From positions 1 to 29,591 of the forward strand of contig DASSUI010000069.1 of NCBI GenBank assembly GCA_035707105.1: a stretch of 29,591 nt of DNA, written 5' to 3'. Both the position numbers and the translations under genes were made by a program. Each line of letters opens with the position of its first letter. The stretch's first letter is position 1. Shown piece by piece: positions 7,509 through 17,402 of this stretch. Source of the DNA: JACDAN01 sp035707105. GTDB lineage: Bacteria > Actinomycetota > Thermoleophilia > Gaiellales > Gaiellaceae. The notes beneath the pieces are model-generated. The model was not told where the DNA came from. It saw only the letters and a list, made by a program, of their open reading frames with translations, and ran no database searches.

Positions 7509-8663
7509 ATGGCGCGCGAAGACAAGCCGTACCGTGTCTACCGGGGCGGGCGTGCGACCGGCGGCGTGCCGACCCTCACGAGGCAACCGAAGCCGGAGCG
7601 GCGGGCGAAGCAACCCCGGGAGGCGCCGAAGCCCCAGCGATACGCCGGTCCCGGCCCCGCGAAGCGCCCGCGCCGCTTCAGCACCGGCCGCATCGTCTTC
7701 CTCGTCGTCCTCGCGCTGATCCTGCTCGTGATCGGCTGGACGGTCGCCGGCTACCTCTCGATCCGCAGCGGGATGAAGGAGGCGAACGGCCGTCTCCGCA
7801 GCCCGGCCAAGGCGCAGCTCGTGCCTCAGGACGGCTGGATGCTGTCGAAGCCGAGCACGACGCTGATCGTCGGCAGCGACCACTCCTCGCATCCGACGCG
7901 CCGCAGCAACCGGCTCGCCGACACGATCATGCTCCTGCGCACCGACCCGGACCACCACGCGATCACGTACCTCTCGGTGCCGCGCGACCTCGAGGTGGAG
8001 GTGCCGGGGTTCGGTCACGAGAAGATCAACTCGACCCTCCCGCTCGGCGGTCCCCAGCTGACGATCCGGACGATTCGGGAGGCCCTCGGCGTCGAGATCA
8101 ACCACGTGATCCTCCTGGACATGACCGCGTTCCGGAAGGTCGTCGACGCGCTCGACGGCGTCGAGGTCGACGTGCAGAAGCCCGCGGTGACGAAGATCGA
8201 GTGCCCGTACCCGAGCGCGGCGCGCTGCGCGCGCTGGGGCGGCTGGCGCTTCGGCCGGGGGCGGCAGGAGATGACCGGCAAGCGGGCCCAGATCTACGCG
8301 CGGATCCGCAAGAACGAGCTCGACCCCGGCGAGAGCGACCTGAACCGCGTCGGCCGCCAGCAGCAGGTGCTGCAGGCGACGCTCGACGAGATGGTCAGCT
8401 TCGGCGCCTACCTACGCCTCCCGTTCATCGGCAAGGACCTCGTCAGCCCGCTGACGACGGACCTCTCAACGAACGAGCTCTTCCAGCTCGCGTGGCTGCG
8501 CTTCCGGTCCTCCGACGACCGGACCGTCTACTGTCGGCTCGGGCTGACGGGGGACGGCGACGACAACGCCGCCGTGCTGCTCATGTTCGCGAGAAAGTCG
8601 GCGATCCAACCGCCGAGCCCCACCTCCGGGGCCGGCTGCTTGCGCGGCACGCCGCTGACCTAG
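7509..8663 (+). CDS. LytR-CpsA-Psr (LCP) family cell-wall polymer ligase
   Basis: LCP proteins transfer lipid-linked glycopolymers onto peptidoglycan outside the membrane. This 384-residue protein has a basic Pro-rich cytoplasmic N-terminus (1-55), one signal-anchor helix (about 57-80), then the LCP domain. The domain shows LIVGSD, RLADTIMLLR, YLSVPRDLEVEVPG with the phosphate-binding Arg and Asp, KINSTLPLGG, DGVEVDV and the Arg-rich SDLNRVGRQQQVLQATLDE. No C-terminal LytR_C domain is present. ATG at 7509 is the natural start. The stop TAG (8661-8663) overlaps the convergent fmdB stop on the palindrome CTAG. Confidence 0.92.
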   Translation: MAREDKPYRVYRGGRATGGVPTLTRQPKPERRAKQPREAPKPQRYAGPGPAKRPRRFSTGRIVFLVVLALILLVIGWTVAGYLSIRSGMKEANGRLRSPAKAQLVPQDGWMLSKPSTTLIVGSDHSSHPTRRSNRLADTIMLLRTDPDHHAITYLSVPRDLEVEVPGFGHEKINSTLPLGGPQLTIRTIREALGVEINHVILLDMTAFRKVVDALDGVEVDVQKPAVTKIECPYPSAARCARWGGWRFGRGRQEMTGKRAQIYARIRKNELDPGESDLNRVGRQQQVLQATLDEMVSFGAYLRLPFIGKDLVSPLTTDLSTNELFQLAWLRFRSSDDRTVYCRLGLTGDGDDNAAVLLMFARKSAIQPPSPTSGAGCLRGTPLT

Positions 8664-8938
8664 CTGGCTTCGGCGGCCGGCGTCTTCTTCTCCGGCTCCT
8701 TCTTGTCGCCGGAGTCGGCCTTGTCGGGCTTGTCTCCGTCGCGCGAGGGCTTGCGGCTGCCCCGGCCGTAGTCCGTGGAGTAGAAGCCGGACCCCTTGAA
8801 GTGGACGGCTACCGGATGCAGGACCCGTGCGACGGGGCTCTCGCCGCACGTCGGGCAGACCTCGGGTGCCGGCTCGTGGATGCCGTGAAAAAGCTCGAAA
8901 ACATGCCCGTTTGGGCACTTGTACTCATAGATCGGCAC
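8660..8938 (-). CDS. FmdB-family zinc-ribbon protein
   Basis: This 92-residue protein opens with PIYEYKCPNGHVFE and a second knuckle CPTCG. Together these form the single zinc ribbon of the FmdB / CxxC_CxxC_SSSS family, followed by VAVHFKGSGFYSTDYG. The last 30 residues are a charged Lys/Asp/Glu tail. The family is named for a putative regulator of formamidase; its true role is unclear and is not settled here. The GTG start at 8938 fits the conserved MPIYEY N-terminus. TATCCT lies 8 nt upstream, suggesting a leaderless message. Confidence 0.9.
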   Translation of the reverse strand: MPIYEYKCPNGHVFELFHGIHEPAPEVCPTCGESPVARVLHPVAVHFKGSGFYSTDYGRGSRKPSRDGDKPDKADSGDKKEPEKKTPAAEAS

Positions 8939-8946
8939 CCTGTCAG

Positions 8947-8952
8947 AGGATA
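8947..8952 (-). promoter_or_regulatory. -10 box of the FmdB gene (leaderless)
   Basis: TATCCT on the minus strand ends 8 nt before the GTG start at 8938. The position predicts initiation at or beside the start codon. Confidence 0.5.
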
Positions 8953-8960
8953 GCGGCGTC

Positions 8961-9152
8961 CTAGGTCGTCGCCCGTTCGCGCTCCTCGAGCGTCTCCTGG
9001 TAGCAGGGTGCCCCCTCGAAGGCCGCGAGGCCGACTGGCGGGCGCTTGCGCCTGCGTCGCCGTCGCTGTGCGGCCGCCATCGCTGCCGAGGCGCCGACCA
9101 CGCCGCCGATGAGGAAAGAGCGCAGACGCCGCACGCTCGGTTCGCCGTCCAT
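8961..9152 (-). CDS. 63-residue single-helix basic protein, unknown
   Basis: A short N-terminal stretch precedes one hydrophobic helix (about 13-28, FLIGGVVGASAAMAAA). A run of eight basic residues within QRRRRRRKR then marks the cytoplasmic side. The tail is polar with a single Cys (APCYQ). I recognise no family. Support for it being real comes from TAAGAT placed 6 nt before the ATG on the minus strand, the same layout as other genes here, and from its tidy fit between fmdB and the PfkB kinase. Confidence 0.55.
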   Translation of the reverse strand: MDGEPSVRRLRSFLIGGVVGASAAMAAAQRRRRRRKRPPVGLAAFEGAPCYQETLEERERATT

Positions 9153-9158
9153 GGAACG

Positions 9159-9164
9159 ATCTTA
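9159..9164 (-). promoter_or_regulatory. -10 box of the 63-residue gene, overlapping the PfkB start region
   Basis: TAAGAT on the minus strand ends 6 nt before the ATG at 9152. The plus strand has AACGAT (9155-9160) 6 nt before the PfkB GTG at 9167. The two divergent starts are only 14 nt apart, so both promoters must interpenetrate. Confidence 0.45.
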
Positions 9165-9166
9165 CG

Positions 9167-9970
9167 GTGCCGGTCGTCTGCGCCCTCGGCGATCTCCTGC
9201 TCGACGTGGTCGTCAAGCTGAGCCGGCCCTTGGCCGACGGCGACGACACTCACGGCGAGACTCGGGCCGGCGCCGGCGGCCAGGCGGCGAACGTCGCGGC
9301 CTGGGCGGCCGCGCTCGGCGCGCGGGCGCGGTTCATCGGGAAGCGAGGAGCGGACGGAGCCGGCGAGCTCGTGGAGGCCGACCTGCTCCGGCGCGCCGTC
9401 GACGTACTCGGCCCGCCGCCCGTCGGCCGGAACGGCGTCGTCGTCTCGCTCGTCGACGTCGACGGGAACCGGACGATGGTCTCCGACCGCGGCGTGGCAC
9501 CCCAGCTCGCGCCGGTTGAGATCCAGGCGGAGTGGTTCGAGGAGGCCGACTGGCTGCACCTCTCCGGCTACTCGCTGATGGGCGAGCCGATCGGCTCGGC
9601 CGCAGAGCGCGCGGTCCTGCTCGCGCGGGAAGCGGGGGCGCGGGTCAGCGTCGACCTTTCCTCGGTGAACCTGATCCGGGAGTTCGGCCGGGACGTGCTC
9701 GCCGAGCGGTTCACGCGGATTCGGCCGGACGTCGTCTTCGGGAACGAGGCCGAGCACGAGGAGCTTCCGCTCCCGAGCGACATCCGCGTCGTGAAGCGCG
9801 GCCCGCGCGGAGCGACGATCGACGGCCGGGACCTGCCGCCCACTCCCGGCGAGGTGCTGGACACGACCGGCGCGGGCGACGCCCTCGCCGCCGGCTATCT
9901 CGTCGGCGGACCGGAGCTCGCGATGGAGGCGGCTGCGCGGTGCGTGGCGCAGCTCGGGACGATGCCGTGA
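9167..9970 (+). CDS. psuK: PfkB-family kinase, probably pseudouridine kinase
   Basis: This 267-residue ribokinase-fold enzyme has the glycine motif GAGGQAANVAAWAAALG near the N-terminus. The C-terminal ATP/anion-hole signature VLDTTGAGDALAAGYL supplies the catalytic Asp. PfkB kinases phosphorylate sugars and nucleosides. It overlaps the psuG start by GTGA, and kinase PsuK paired with glycosidase PsuG is the known pseudouridine salvage route, so the specificity call rests on context. Adenosine or ribokinase activity is not excluded. GTG at 9167 is the start. Confidence 0.8.
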   Translation: MPVVCALGDLLLDVVVKLSRPLADGDDTHGETRAGAGGQAANVAAWAAALGARARFIGKRGADGAGELVEADLLRRAVDVLGPPPVGRNGVVVSLVDVDGNRTMVSDRGVAPQLAPVEIQAEWFEEADWLHLSGYSLMGEPIGSAAERAVLLAREAGARVSVDLSSVNLIREFGRDVLAERFTRIRPDVVFGNEAEHEELPLPSDIRVVKRGPRGATIDGRDLPPTPGEVLDTTGAGDALAAGYLVGGPELAMEAAARCVAQLGTMP

Positions 9971-10821
9971 TCCGCGTCGCGGACGAGGTGCGCGAGGCGG
10001 TCGCGGTCGTCGCGCTCGAGACCACGATCGTCGCGCACGGCTTTCCGCCCGGTGACGGGATCGCGGTCGGCCTGGAGTGCGAGCGGCGGGTTCGAGAGGT
10101 CGGCGCCGTCCCGGCCACGATCGGCGTCCTCGACGGCGAGATCCGCGTCGGTCTGACCGGAGCCGAGCTCGAACGGTTCACCGGCGAGGTGCGAAAGCTC
10201 GGACCGCGCGACCTGGCAGCCTGCGTGGCCAGCGGGGACACCGGCGCTACGACGGTCGGCGGAACGCTCGCCGTCTGCAGGCAGGCCGGCATCCGGTTCA
10301 TGGGCACGGGCGGGATCGGGGGCGTCCACCGCGGGGAGCGCTTCGACGTCTCCGCTGACCTGCCCCAGCTCGCCTCGACGCCGGCGCTCGTCGTCTCCTC
10401 CGGCGCGAAGTCGCTACTCGACGTCGAGGCGACCGCCGAGCTGCTCGAGACGCTCGGCGTGCCGGTCGTCGGCTACCGGACCGACACGATGCCGCGGTTC
10501 TACGACGCCGGAGGCGGCCCAGCAGTCTCGCAGCGGGTCGAGACGACTGACGAGGCGGCCCGGATCGCGACGGCCCACTGGGAGCTGGGCGGCGGCGGCC
10601 TGCTGCTCGCGAACCCTCCGCCACGGAGCATCGGCGTCGACACGCTGATCGACTCGGCGCTGGACGAGGCCGTCGAGACCGGAACGAGCGGCCAGAGGCT
10701 GACGCCGTTCGTCCTCGCCCGCCTCCACGAGGCGAGCGGCGGCGAGACGCTCTCGCTGAACCGCGAGCTGGCGGCCGCGAACGCCCGGCTCGCCGCCGAA
10801 GTCGCGGTGGCGGCGGCGTGA
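9967..10821 (+). CDS. psuG: Pseudouridine-5'-phosphate glycosidase
   Basis: PsuG reversibly splits pseudouridine 5'-phosphate into uracil and ribose 5-phosphate. This copy has 284 residues. It carries ALETTIVAHGFPPGDG (family ALEST.I.HG.P), ATIGVLDGEIRVGL, the threonine-rich GDTGATTVGGTLA, FMGTGGIGGVHRG, and SSGAKSLLDVEAT with the Schiff-base Lys, then GYRTDTMPRFY. The GTG start at 9967 overlaps the kinase stop by GTGA. Its own stop overlaps the S58 gene start the same way, so three genes form one coupled operon. Confidence 0.93.
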   Translation: MIRVADEVREAVAVVALETTIVAHGFPPGDGIAVGLECERRVREVGAVPATIGVLDGEIRVGLTGAELERFTGEVRKLGPRDLAACVASGDTGATTVGGTLAVCRQAGIRFMGTGGIGGVHRGERFDVSADLPQLASTPALVVSSGAKSLLDVEATAELLETLGVPVVGYRTDTMPRFYDAGGGPAVSQRVETTDEAARIATAHWELGGGGLLLANPPPRSIGVDTLIDSALDEAVETGTSGQRLTPFVLARLHEASGGETLSLNRELAAANARLAAEVAVAAA

Positions 10822-11735
10822 GCCGTGAGCTGCGGTTCGACTTCCCCGGCCTGCGGGTGGGGATCGCCGAGTACGACGACGGGCCCACGGGCTGCACAGT
10901 CTTCCACCTCCCGCCGGGCGGCGCCGCCTGCTCGGTGGACATCCGCGGCGGCTCGCCCGGCACGATCGGCAACTACGAGTGGGCGCACGCGGTCTGCTTC
11001 GCCGGTGGCTCGCTGTACGGGCTCGAGGCGGCGTGCGGCGTCGCCGCGGAGCTGATGGCGATGCGCGGCTACACCGTCGGGTGGACCGACGTCGAGCTCG
11101 TGCTCGGCGCGATCGTCTACGACTTCGGACGGCGCGACAACGCCGTCTACCCGGACGCCGAGCTCGGCCGGCAAGCGCTGCGGGCGGCTCGGGAGGGCGT
11201 CTTCCCGCTCGGCCGCCGCGGCGCGGGGCGCTCGGTGACCGTCGGCAAGACGTTCGGCCTCGAAGGCGGCGAGTTTTCCGGCCAGGGCGGCGCCTTCCGC
11301 GAGGTCGGTCCGACGAAGATCGCCGTCTTCACGGTCGTGAACGCCTTCGGCGCGATCGTCGACAGGGAGGGAGACGTCGTCCGCGGTCACTACGACGCGG
11401 AGCGAGACGTCCGGACCCCGCTCGTCGAGGGGCTCGAGGAACAGCTGCCGCAGGCGGCTCCGGGGAACACGACGCTCACCCTCGTCGTCACGAACCAGCG
11501 GCTGGAGCGACGGGAGCTGCGGCAGCTCGGCGTGCAGGTGCACGCCTCCATGGGCCGGGCGATCCAGCCGTTCCACGCCCTCGTCGACGGCGACGTGCTC
11601 TACACGGTCTCGACGGCCGAGGTGGAGAACCCCGACCTCACGAGCATGAACCTCGGCGTCCTCGCGGCCGAGCTCGCCTGGGACGCGGTGCTCAGCTGCG
11701 TCGACGGCGACGAGTCCGCAGCCAGTACCGGATGA
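10818..11735 (+). CDS. P1/S58-family self-cleaving hydrolase (DmpA/NylC-like)
   Basis: This is an N-terminal-nucleophile-type hydrolase related to the DmpA aminopeptidase and the nylon-oligomer hydrolase NylC; it has 305 residues. GSLYGLEAACGVAAELM and the segment around PGNTTLTLVVTNQRL are typical. By analogy with NylC (cleavage at Asn-Thr), self-processing would occur between Asn217 and Thr218, making Thr218 the nucleophile and giving chains of about 217 and 88 residues. The substrate is unknown, and its coupling to pseudouridine salvage is unexplained. The last 44 nt overlap a convergent small membrane-protein gene. Confidence 0.88.
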   Translation: MSRELRFDFPGLRVGIAEYDDGPTGCTVFHLPPGGAACSVDIRGGSPGTIGNYEWAHAVCFAGGSLYGLEAACGVAAELMAMRGYTVGWTDVELVLGAIVYDFGRRDNAVYPDAELGRQALRAAREGVFPLGRRGAGRSVTVGKTFGLEGGEFSGQGGAFREVGPTKIAVFTVVNAFGAIVDREGDVVRGHYDAERDVRTPLVEGLEEQLPQAAPGNTTLTLVVTNQRLERRELRQLGVQVHASMGRAIQPFHALVDGDVLYTVSTAEVENPDLTSMNLGVLAAELAWDAVLSCVDGDESAASTG

Positions 11736-11895
11736 AGTAGAGAGGGACGGCGATGCCCGCGGCGAGGAAGGTCGCGATCCCCCAGGCCGTCGCATGCCTG
11801 TTCCCGTTCCGGTCGGCGTGTGCAAAGACGGCGAGCGAGGCCGCCGCGGCCAACGCGGTCACGATCAGGAACTCCCCGAGGCTCAGCCGGTACAC
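11692..11895 (-). CDS. Small two-helix membrane protein, unknown
   Basis: This 67-residue protein has hydrophobic helices at about 8-26 and 38-58, separated by a polar HADRNGNRHATAWG loop. It ends in an Arg-rich tail (RTRRRRRS). The arrangement recalls small PLD-N-like or uncharacterised actinobacterial membrane proteins; I assign no function. The GTG start at 11895 has TAAGCT 6 nt upstream. Its 3' end overlaps the convergent S58 hydrolase gene by 44 nt. Confidence 0.65.
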   Translation of the reverse strand: MYRLSLGEFLIVTALAAAASLAVFAHADRNGNRHATAWGIATFLAAGIAVPLYFIRYWLRTRRRRRS

Positions 11896-11901
11896 CGGCC
11901 G

Positions 11902-11907
11902 AGCTTA
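11902..11907 (-). promoter_or_regulatory. -10 box of the 67-residue membrane-protein gene
   Basis: TAAGCT on the minus strand ends 6 nt before the GTG at 11895, predicting a leaderless message. It lies just outside the inverted-repeat element at 11913-12082. Confidence 0.45.
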
Positions 11908-11912
11908 GGCGA

Positions 11913-12082
11913 CTAGGAGGGGTTGGCGGGAAAGCGCTCGTTGCCAGGGCCGGATGGTCGTTCCCAGGCAAGACGCAGGGAGCGCCCGTATCCGCAGCGA
12001 TACGGACGCGACCGAGGACGCAGACCTGGGGGCGAGCAGCGTGGCCTGGTGGCTCAGCCGTTCTTGCGCTAAACCCTCCTAG
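11913..12082. repeat. 170-bp non-coding element with inverted-repeat ends and nested hairpins
   Basis: The left end CTAGGAGGGGTT (11913-11924) matches the reverse complement of the right end AAACCCTCCTAG (12071-12082) at 11 of 12 positions. Inside, CCCAGG near 11955 pairs with CCTGGG near 12025. A central hairpin GCGCCCGTATC / GATACGGACGC (about 11982-12010) has one mismatch. The element fills the gap between the GYD stop codon, which lies in its right end, and the promoter of the next gene. It could be a mobile miniature element, a REP-like repeat or a structured RNA. I see no second copy in this window. Confidence 0.55.
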
Positions 12083-12363
12083 CCCAAGGCGCCCAAGAAC
12101 TCGTCGATCGAGAGCGCCGTCAGCGTCTGCAGCTTCGCGCTGCCGCGCGCCCCGAGCGCGACGGAGACCTTCGCGACCGTCGCCGGGTCGGGCGCCTCGA
12201 CGACGTTCACGAAGTCGAACGGGCCGAGCGTCGCCCACTGGTGCAGCACCTTCGCGCCGAGCTCCTCGACGTCCCGGTTCACCTCGCGCAGCCGGTCGGG
12301 GTTCGCCTTCAGCGTCTGCACGCCCTGGGCCGTGAGCGAAGTCAGGAGGATGTAGGTCGGCAT
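12079..12363 (-). CDS. GYD-domain protein
   Basis: This 94-residue protein opens MPTYILLTSLTAQGVQTLK and carries GAKVLHQWATLGPFDFVNVVEAPD, the pattern of the GYD family (dimeric alpha-beta barrel proteins of unknown function). The ATG at 12363 is preceded at ideal spacing by AAGGAG, one of the best ribosome sites in the window. It differs in this from its leaderless neighbours and is probably well expressed. Family call is good; function unknown. Confidence 0.88.
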   Translation of the reverse strand: MPTYILLTSLTAQGVQTLKANPDRLREVNRDVEELGAKVLHQWATLGPFDFVNVVEAPDPATVAKVSVALGARGSAKLQTLTALSIDEFLGALG

Positions 12364-12395
12364 TGCGGCTCCTTTCGACGGGTCCTTCCCCGACT

Positions 12396-13046
12396 CTAAG
12401 GGCGGTCGGCGAGCCGCGCCGTCTGATCGAAGTAGAGGAGCGCCGAGCCGAGGAACAGGAGCGGCGAGACGAAGACGAGCGGGATCACGGCGGCGAGCAG
12501 ACGGCTCTGCTCGCCGAACTGCCCGAGGAGGAAGGCGAGCGTGATCGCACTGATGAACCCGACGATCACGAGCGCCGCCAGCGATCCGAGCGCGTGCACG
12601 AAGTCGGCACGGGCGAGCACGATCGAGCGCCGAACCGACTGGCGTAGGCCCTGCTGCTCGTTGAGCGCGACCGGCACGGCCAGGCCGAAGAACGCGAGCC
12701 AGATGAGCCCGGGGAACAGCAGCGAGACGGTCAGGAACGGGACCGGCGCGAACACGAGGACGCCGATCACGATCGCCGTCAGCAGCGTCCGCCGCCGGGG
12801 GTGGACGTCTCCGGCGAGCAGCGTCGCGCCGACGTAGCAGACCGTGAAGACGAGCGCGCCGCCCGTGGCAAGGAAGACGAGCCCGCTGCGGCCGGGGAGC
12901 GCGTGAACCGTAAGGGCGACGACGAGCGGCCCGGCGCCGAGGGCGAGGGCTGCCCAGAAGCGGCGTCCGTAGAGGCGCATCGCCTCGGCCACGAGCTGTC
13001 CCGAGGTGCGGGTCTCGGGCGGCGCTGGGGGCGGCAGCTCGGGCAC
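12396..13046 (-). CDS. Multi-pass membrane protein, unknown
   Basis: This 216-residue protein has a Pro-rich N-terminus (PELPPPAPPETR), a segment AEAMRLYGRRFW, then about five or six hydrophobic helices. Between them, NEQQGLRQSVRRSIVLARADFVHALG resembles the cytoplasmic loop of glycerophosphoryl-diester-phosphodiesterase-type membrane domains and DUF-type transport-like proteins. I do not assign a function. The GTG start at 13046 has TACGGT 6 nt upstream and faces the cupin gene across a 38-nt gap. Confidence 0.75.
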   Translation of the reverse strand: MPELPPPAPPETRTSGQLVAEAMRLYGRRFWAALALGAGPLVVALTVHALPGRSGLVFLATGGALVFTVCYVGATLLAGDVHPRRRTLLTAIVIGVLVFAPVPFLTVSLLFPGLIWLAFFGLAVPVALNEQQGLRQSVRRSIVLARADFVHALGSLAALVIVGFISAITLAFLLGQFGEQSRLLAAVIPLVFVSPLLFLGSALLYFDQTARLADRP

Positions 13047-13052
13047 GGCGCA

Positions 13053-13058
13053 ACCGTA
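13053..13058 (-). promoter_or_regulatory. -10 box of the 216-residue membrane-protein gene
   Basis: TACGGT on the minus strand ends 6 nt before the GTG at 13046, predicting a leaderless message. It lies 14 bp from the divergent cupin -10 box. Confidence 0.5.
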
Positions 13059-13071
13059 CCTGGGCGGGTCG

Positions 13072-13077
13072 TAGGAT
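13072..13077 (+). promoter_or_regulatory. -10 box of the cupin gene
   Basis: TAGGAT ends 7 nt before the GTG at 13085. Transcription is predicted to begin at the start codon. Confidence 0.55.
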
Positions 13078-13084
13078 CGAGGAC

Positions 13085-13474
13085 GTGGGCTACCGCGTGA
13101 TCCCCCCGGATGAGCTCGAGTGGGAGACCCGGCCGTCGGAGCCGGGCGAGCCGCAGCGGCATGCGGCCGGCCTGAGCGAGCTCGCCGGGTTCGCGCACGC
13201 CCGCGCCAACCTCTGGCGCTACGAACCGGGAGCGAAGGGGCGCCGCCACAAGGACATGCTGCAGGAGGAGACGTTCGTCGTCGTCCGCGGAACGCTGACG
13301 ATGTACCTCGGCGATCCGCCGGAGCGGCAGGAGGTCGGCGAAAGCGGGCTGATCCACGTGGAGGCCGGGACGCCGCTGCAGGTCGTCAACGAGAGCGGCG
13401 AGGAGCTCCTGCTCTACATCCACGGCGCGCCGCCGGAGCGCGGCCACGCCGAGTTCCTCGACTCCGCGGTCTAG
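13085..13474 (+). CDS. Cupin-domain protein
   Basis: This is a 129-residue single-domain cupin. GAKGRRHKDMLQEETFVVVRGTLTMYLG corresponds to cupin motif 1 (G(X)5HXH(X)3,4E(X)6G), with His replaced in the second position but His, Glu and Gly kept. GESGLIHVEAGTPLQVVNES corresponds to motif 2. Cupins bind a metal and act as small isomerases, oxygenases or sensor domains; the substrate is not evident. It converges on the AraC-DinB gene with 12 nt between stops. Confidence 0.85.
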   Translation: MGYRVIPPDELEWETRPSEPGEPQRHAAGLSELAGFAHARANLWRYEPGAKGRRHKDMLQEETFVVVRGTLTMYLGDPPERQEVGESGLIHVEAGTPLQVVNESGEELLLYIHGAPPERGHAEFLDSAV

Positions 13475-13486
13475 CGCTTCCGGCCG

Positions 13487-14407
13487 CTAGGCCGCCTCTG
13501 CAACCCAGTGCATCGGGTCACCGGCGCCGAGATCGCCGACACCGGCATCGATCAGCGCTCCGCAGACCAGCGTCCGCCGGTGCGCTGCGAACGTCAGCAC
13601 GTGCGCGATCATCCCGCCGTACGTGAAGACCTCGGGCGGGTCGCAGATCGCGTCGACGAAGGTCTCGTCGAGCCGTCCCTCATCGACGATCGCGCGCACC
13701 TCGGAAAGGAACCCAGGCCCGGCCGCCGCGAGGCGGGCACGCATGCCGGCGACCGTCTCGCCGCGCTCGACCTCGAAGTCGTACTGGCGATCGTGGACTG
13801 CCGCGTCCCACATCGCGAGCTGCCCGACGAGGCGCGAGAGCAGGGAGCGCAGCGTCGGGTCGTCGTCGAGGCCCTCTACCGAGATCTCGACCGGTGTGTC
13901 GAGCAGCTCGTCCGGGAGCCGTTCCGCGCGGTCGACCATCTCTCCGAGCAGCCATACGTGGTGCTCGACCATCCGAACGAGCAAGTCCATCGTGGTCACC
14001 TTTCTGTCGGCCGGGAGGCGGAGACCGCCCGGCGGTTGGAAGTGCACCTTGGCCGCCGCCTCGAGCTGGAAGCTCGTCGGCTTCCGCCGCCACTGCGAGG
14101 GCGCCTGCCCGTATGCGCGCGCGAATGCGCGCGTGAACGCCTCATGCGACGAGTAGCCCGCATCGATTGCGACGCGCAGCACGTCGGCGTCGGTCGTGAG
14201 GAGCTGGTAGGCGGCCCGCTCGAGCAGAATTCGCCGCCGAAGCTTCCCCGGCGGCTCGCCGGCCGCCGCGGATACGAGCCGGGCGACGTGGAACCGGGAC
14301 AGGTGCAGACGCGACGCCAGCTGGTCGCCGGAGAGCTCACGCTCGTCGAGCGACGCCGCGAGCAGATCGACGAAGCGGGCAAACGTGTCGGTCGTCGCGG
14401 CGCTCAT
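13487..14407 (-). CDS. AraC-type HTH fused to a DinB-like domain
   Basis: Residues about 15-110 form an AraC double helix-turn-helix at the N-terminus, including LSGDQLASRLHLSRFHVARLV and the second helix pair with AIDAGYSSHEAFTRAFARAYGQAPSQWR. From residue 139, MDLLVRMVEHHVWLLGEMV begins a DinB/YfiT-like four-helix bundle, with a His in this segment and HVLTFAAHRR near the end as possible metal ligands. AraC-DinB fusions are known but little characterised; the DinB part may sense a thiol or metal or carry a transferase activity. ATG at 14407 has no strong ribosome site. The 155 nt between it and clpB hold nothing I recognise. Confidence 0.87.
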   Translation of the reverse strand: MSAATTDTFARFVDLLAASLDERELSGDQLASRLHLSRFHVARLVSAAAGEPPGKLRRRILLERAAYQLLTTDADVLRVAIDAGYSSHEAFTRAFARAYGQAPSQWRRKPTSFQLEAAAKVHFQPPGGLRLPADRKVTTMDLLVRMVEHHVWLLGEMVDRAERLPDELLDTPVEISVEGLDDDPTLRSLLSRLVGQLAMWDAAVHDRQYDFEVERGETVAGMRARLAAAGPGFLSEVRAIVDEGRLDETFVDAICDPPEVFTYGGMIAHVLTFAAHRRTLVCGALIDAGVGDLGAGDPMHWVAEAA

Positions 14408-14562
14408 GGAGAAGAACCTGCCACGGGCGGCGACGGAGCGCTTGATCGCGGTTGCTGACCTGCCCGTTAGCGCCGCCGGCGACGACCGCCGTTCCGCCCG
14501 TCACAGCACGAGCGGGTGTCCGGGCCGCACGTACCGAGCGTCCTCCCCTGTCGTTCGGCGCT

Positions 14563-17033
<2,471 letters not shown>

Positions 17034-17034
<1 letters not shown>

Positions 17035-17402
17035 TACGCCCTTCTCCTCTCGGGGAGCGTCGGGTCGCTCCAGAGCACGAGCTCGCGCTTGTACTGCCGC
17101 TCGACATCGCGCATGCGCTCGCGCATCTCGCGCTCCATCCGCTGCATCCGGCGCTCCATGCGCCTGAGCTGGTCCTCGAGCCGCAGCACCATCTCGACGC
17201 CCGCGAGATTGAGCCCGAGCTCGCTCGTCAGCTGCTGGATCAGCCGCAAGCGCTCGAGGTCCGCCTCGGAGTAGAGCCGGGTGTTCCCCGAGGTGCGCTG
17301 GGGCCGCACGAGGCCCTTCTGCTCGTACATGCGCAGGGTCTGCGGGTGCATGCCGACGAGGTCCGCGGCGACGCTGATCATGTACCGGCCCCTGTCGTCC
17401 AT
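17034..17402 (-). CDS. hspR: MerR-type heat-shock repressor HspR
   Basis: HspR represses dnaK and clpB operons in actinobacteria, with DnaK as co-repressor in Streptomyces. This one has 122 residues. MISVAADLVGMHPQTLRMYE is the MerR winged helix recognition region, followed by GLVRPQRTSGNTRLYSEADL and a long basic/acidic coiled-coil tail rich in RRMERRMQRMEREMRERM. The ATG at 17402 overlaps the upstream gene by TGATG, and the stop overlaps clpB by TAATG. I could not find a clear HAIR operator in front of dnaK. Confidence 0.94.

Noticed and set aside
14408..14562. Terminator or small RNA between the AraC-DinB and clpB genes
   Set aside because: Only short, weak GC stems occur; I see nothing that stands out from the background composition.
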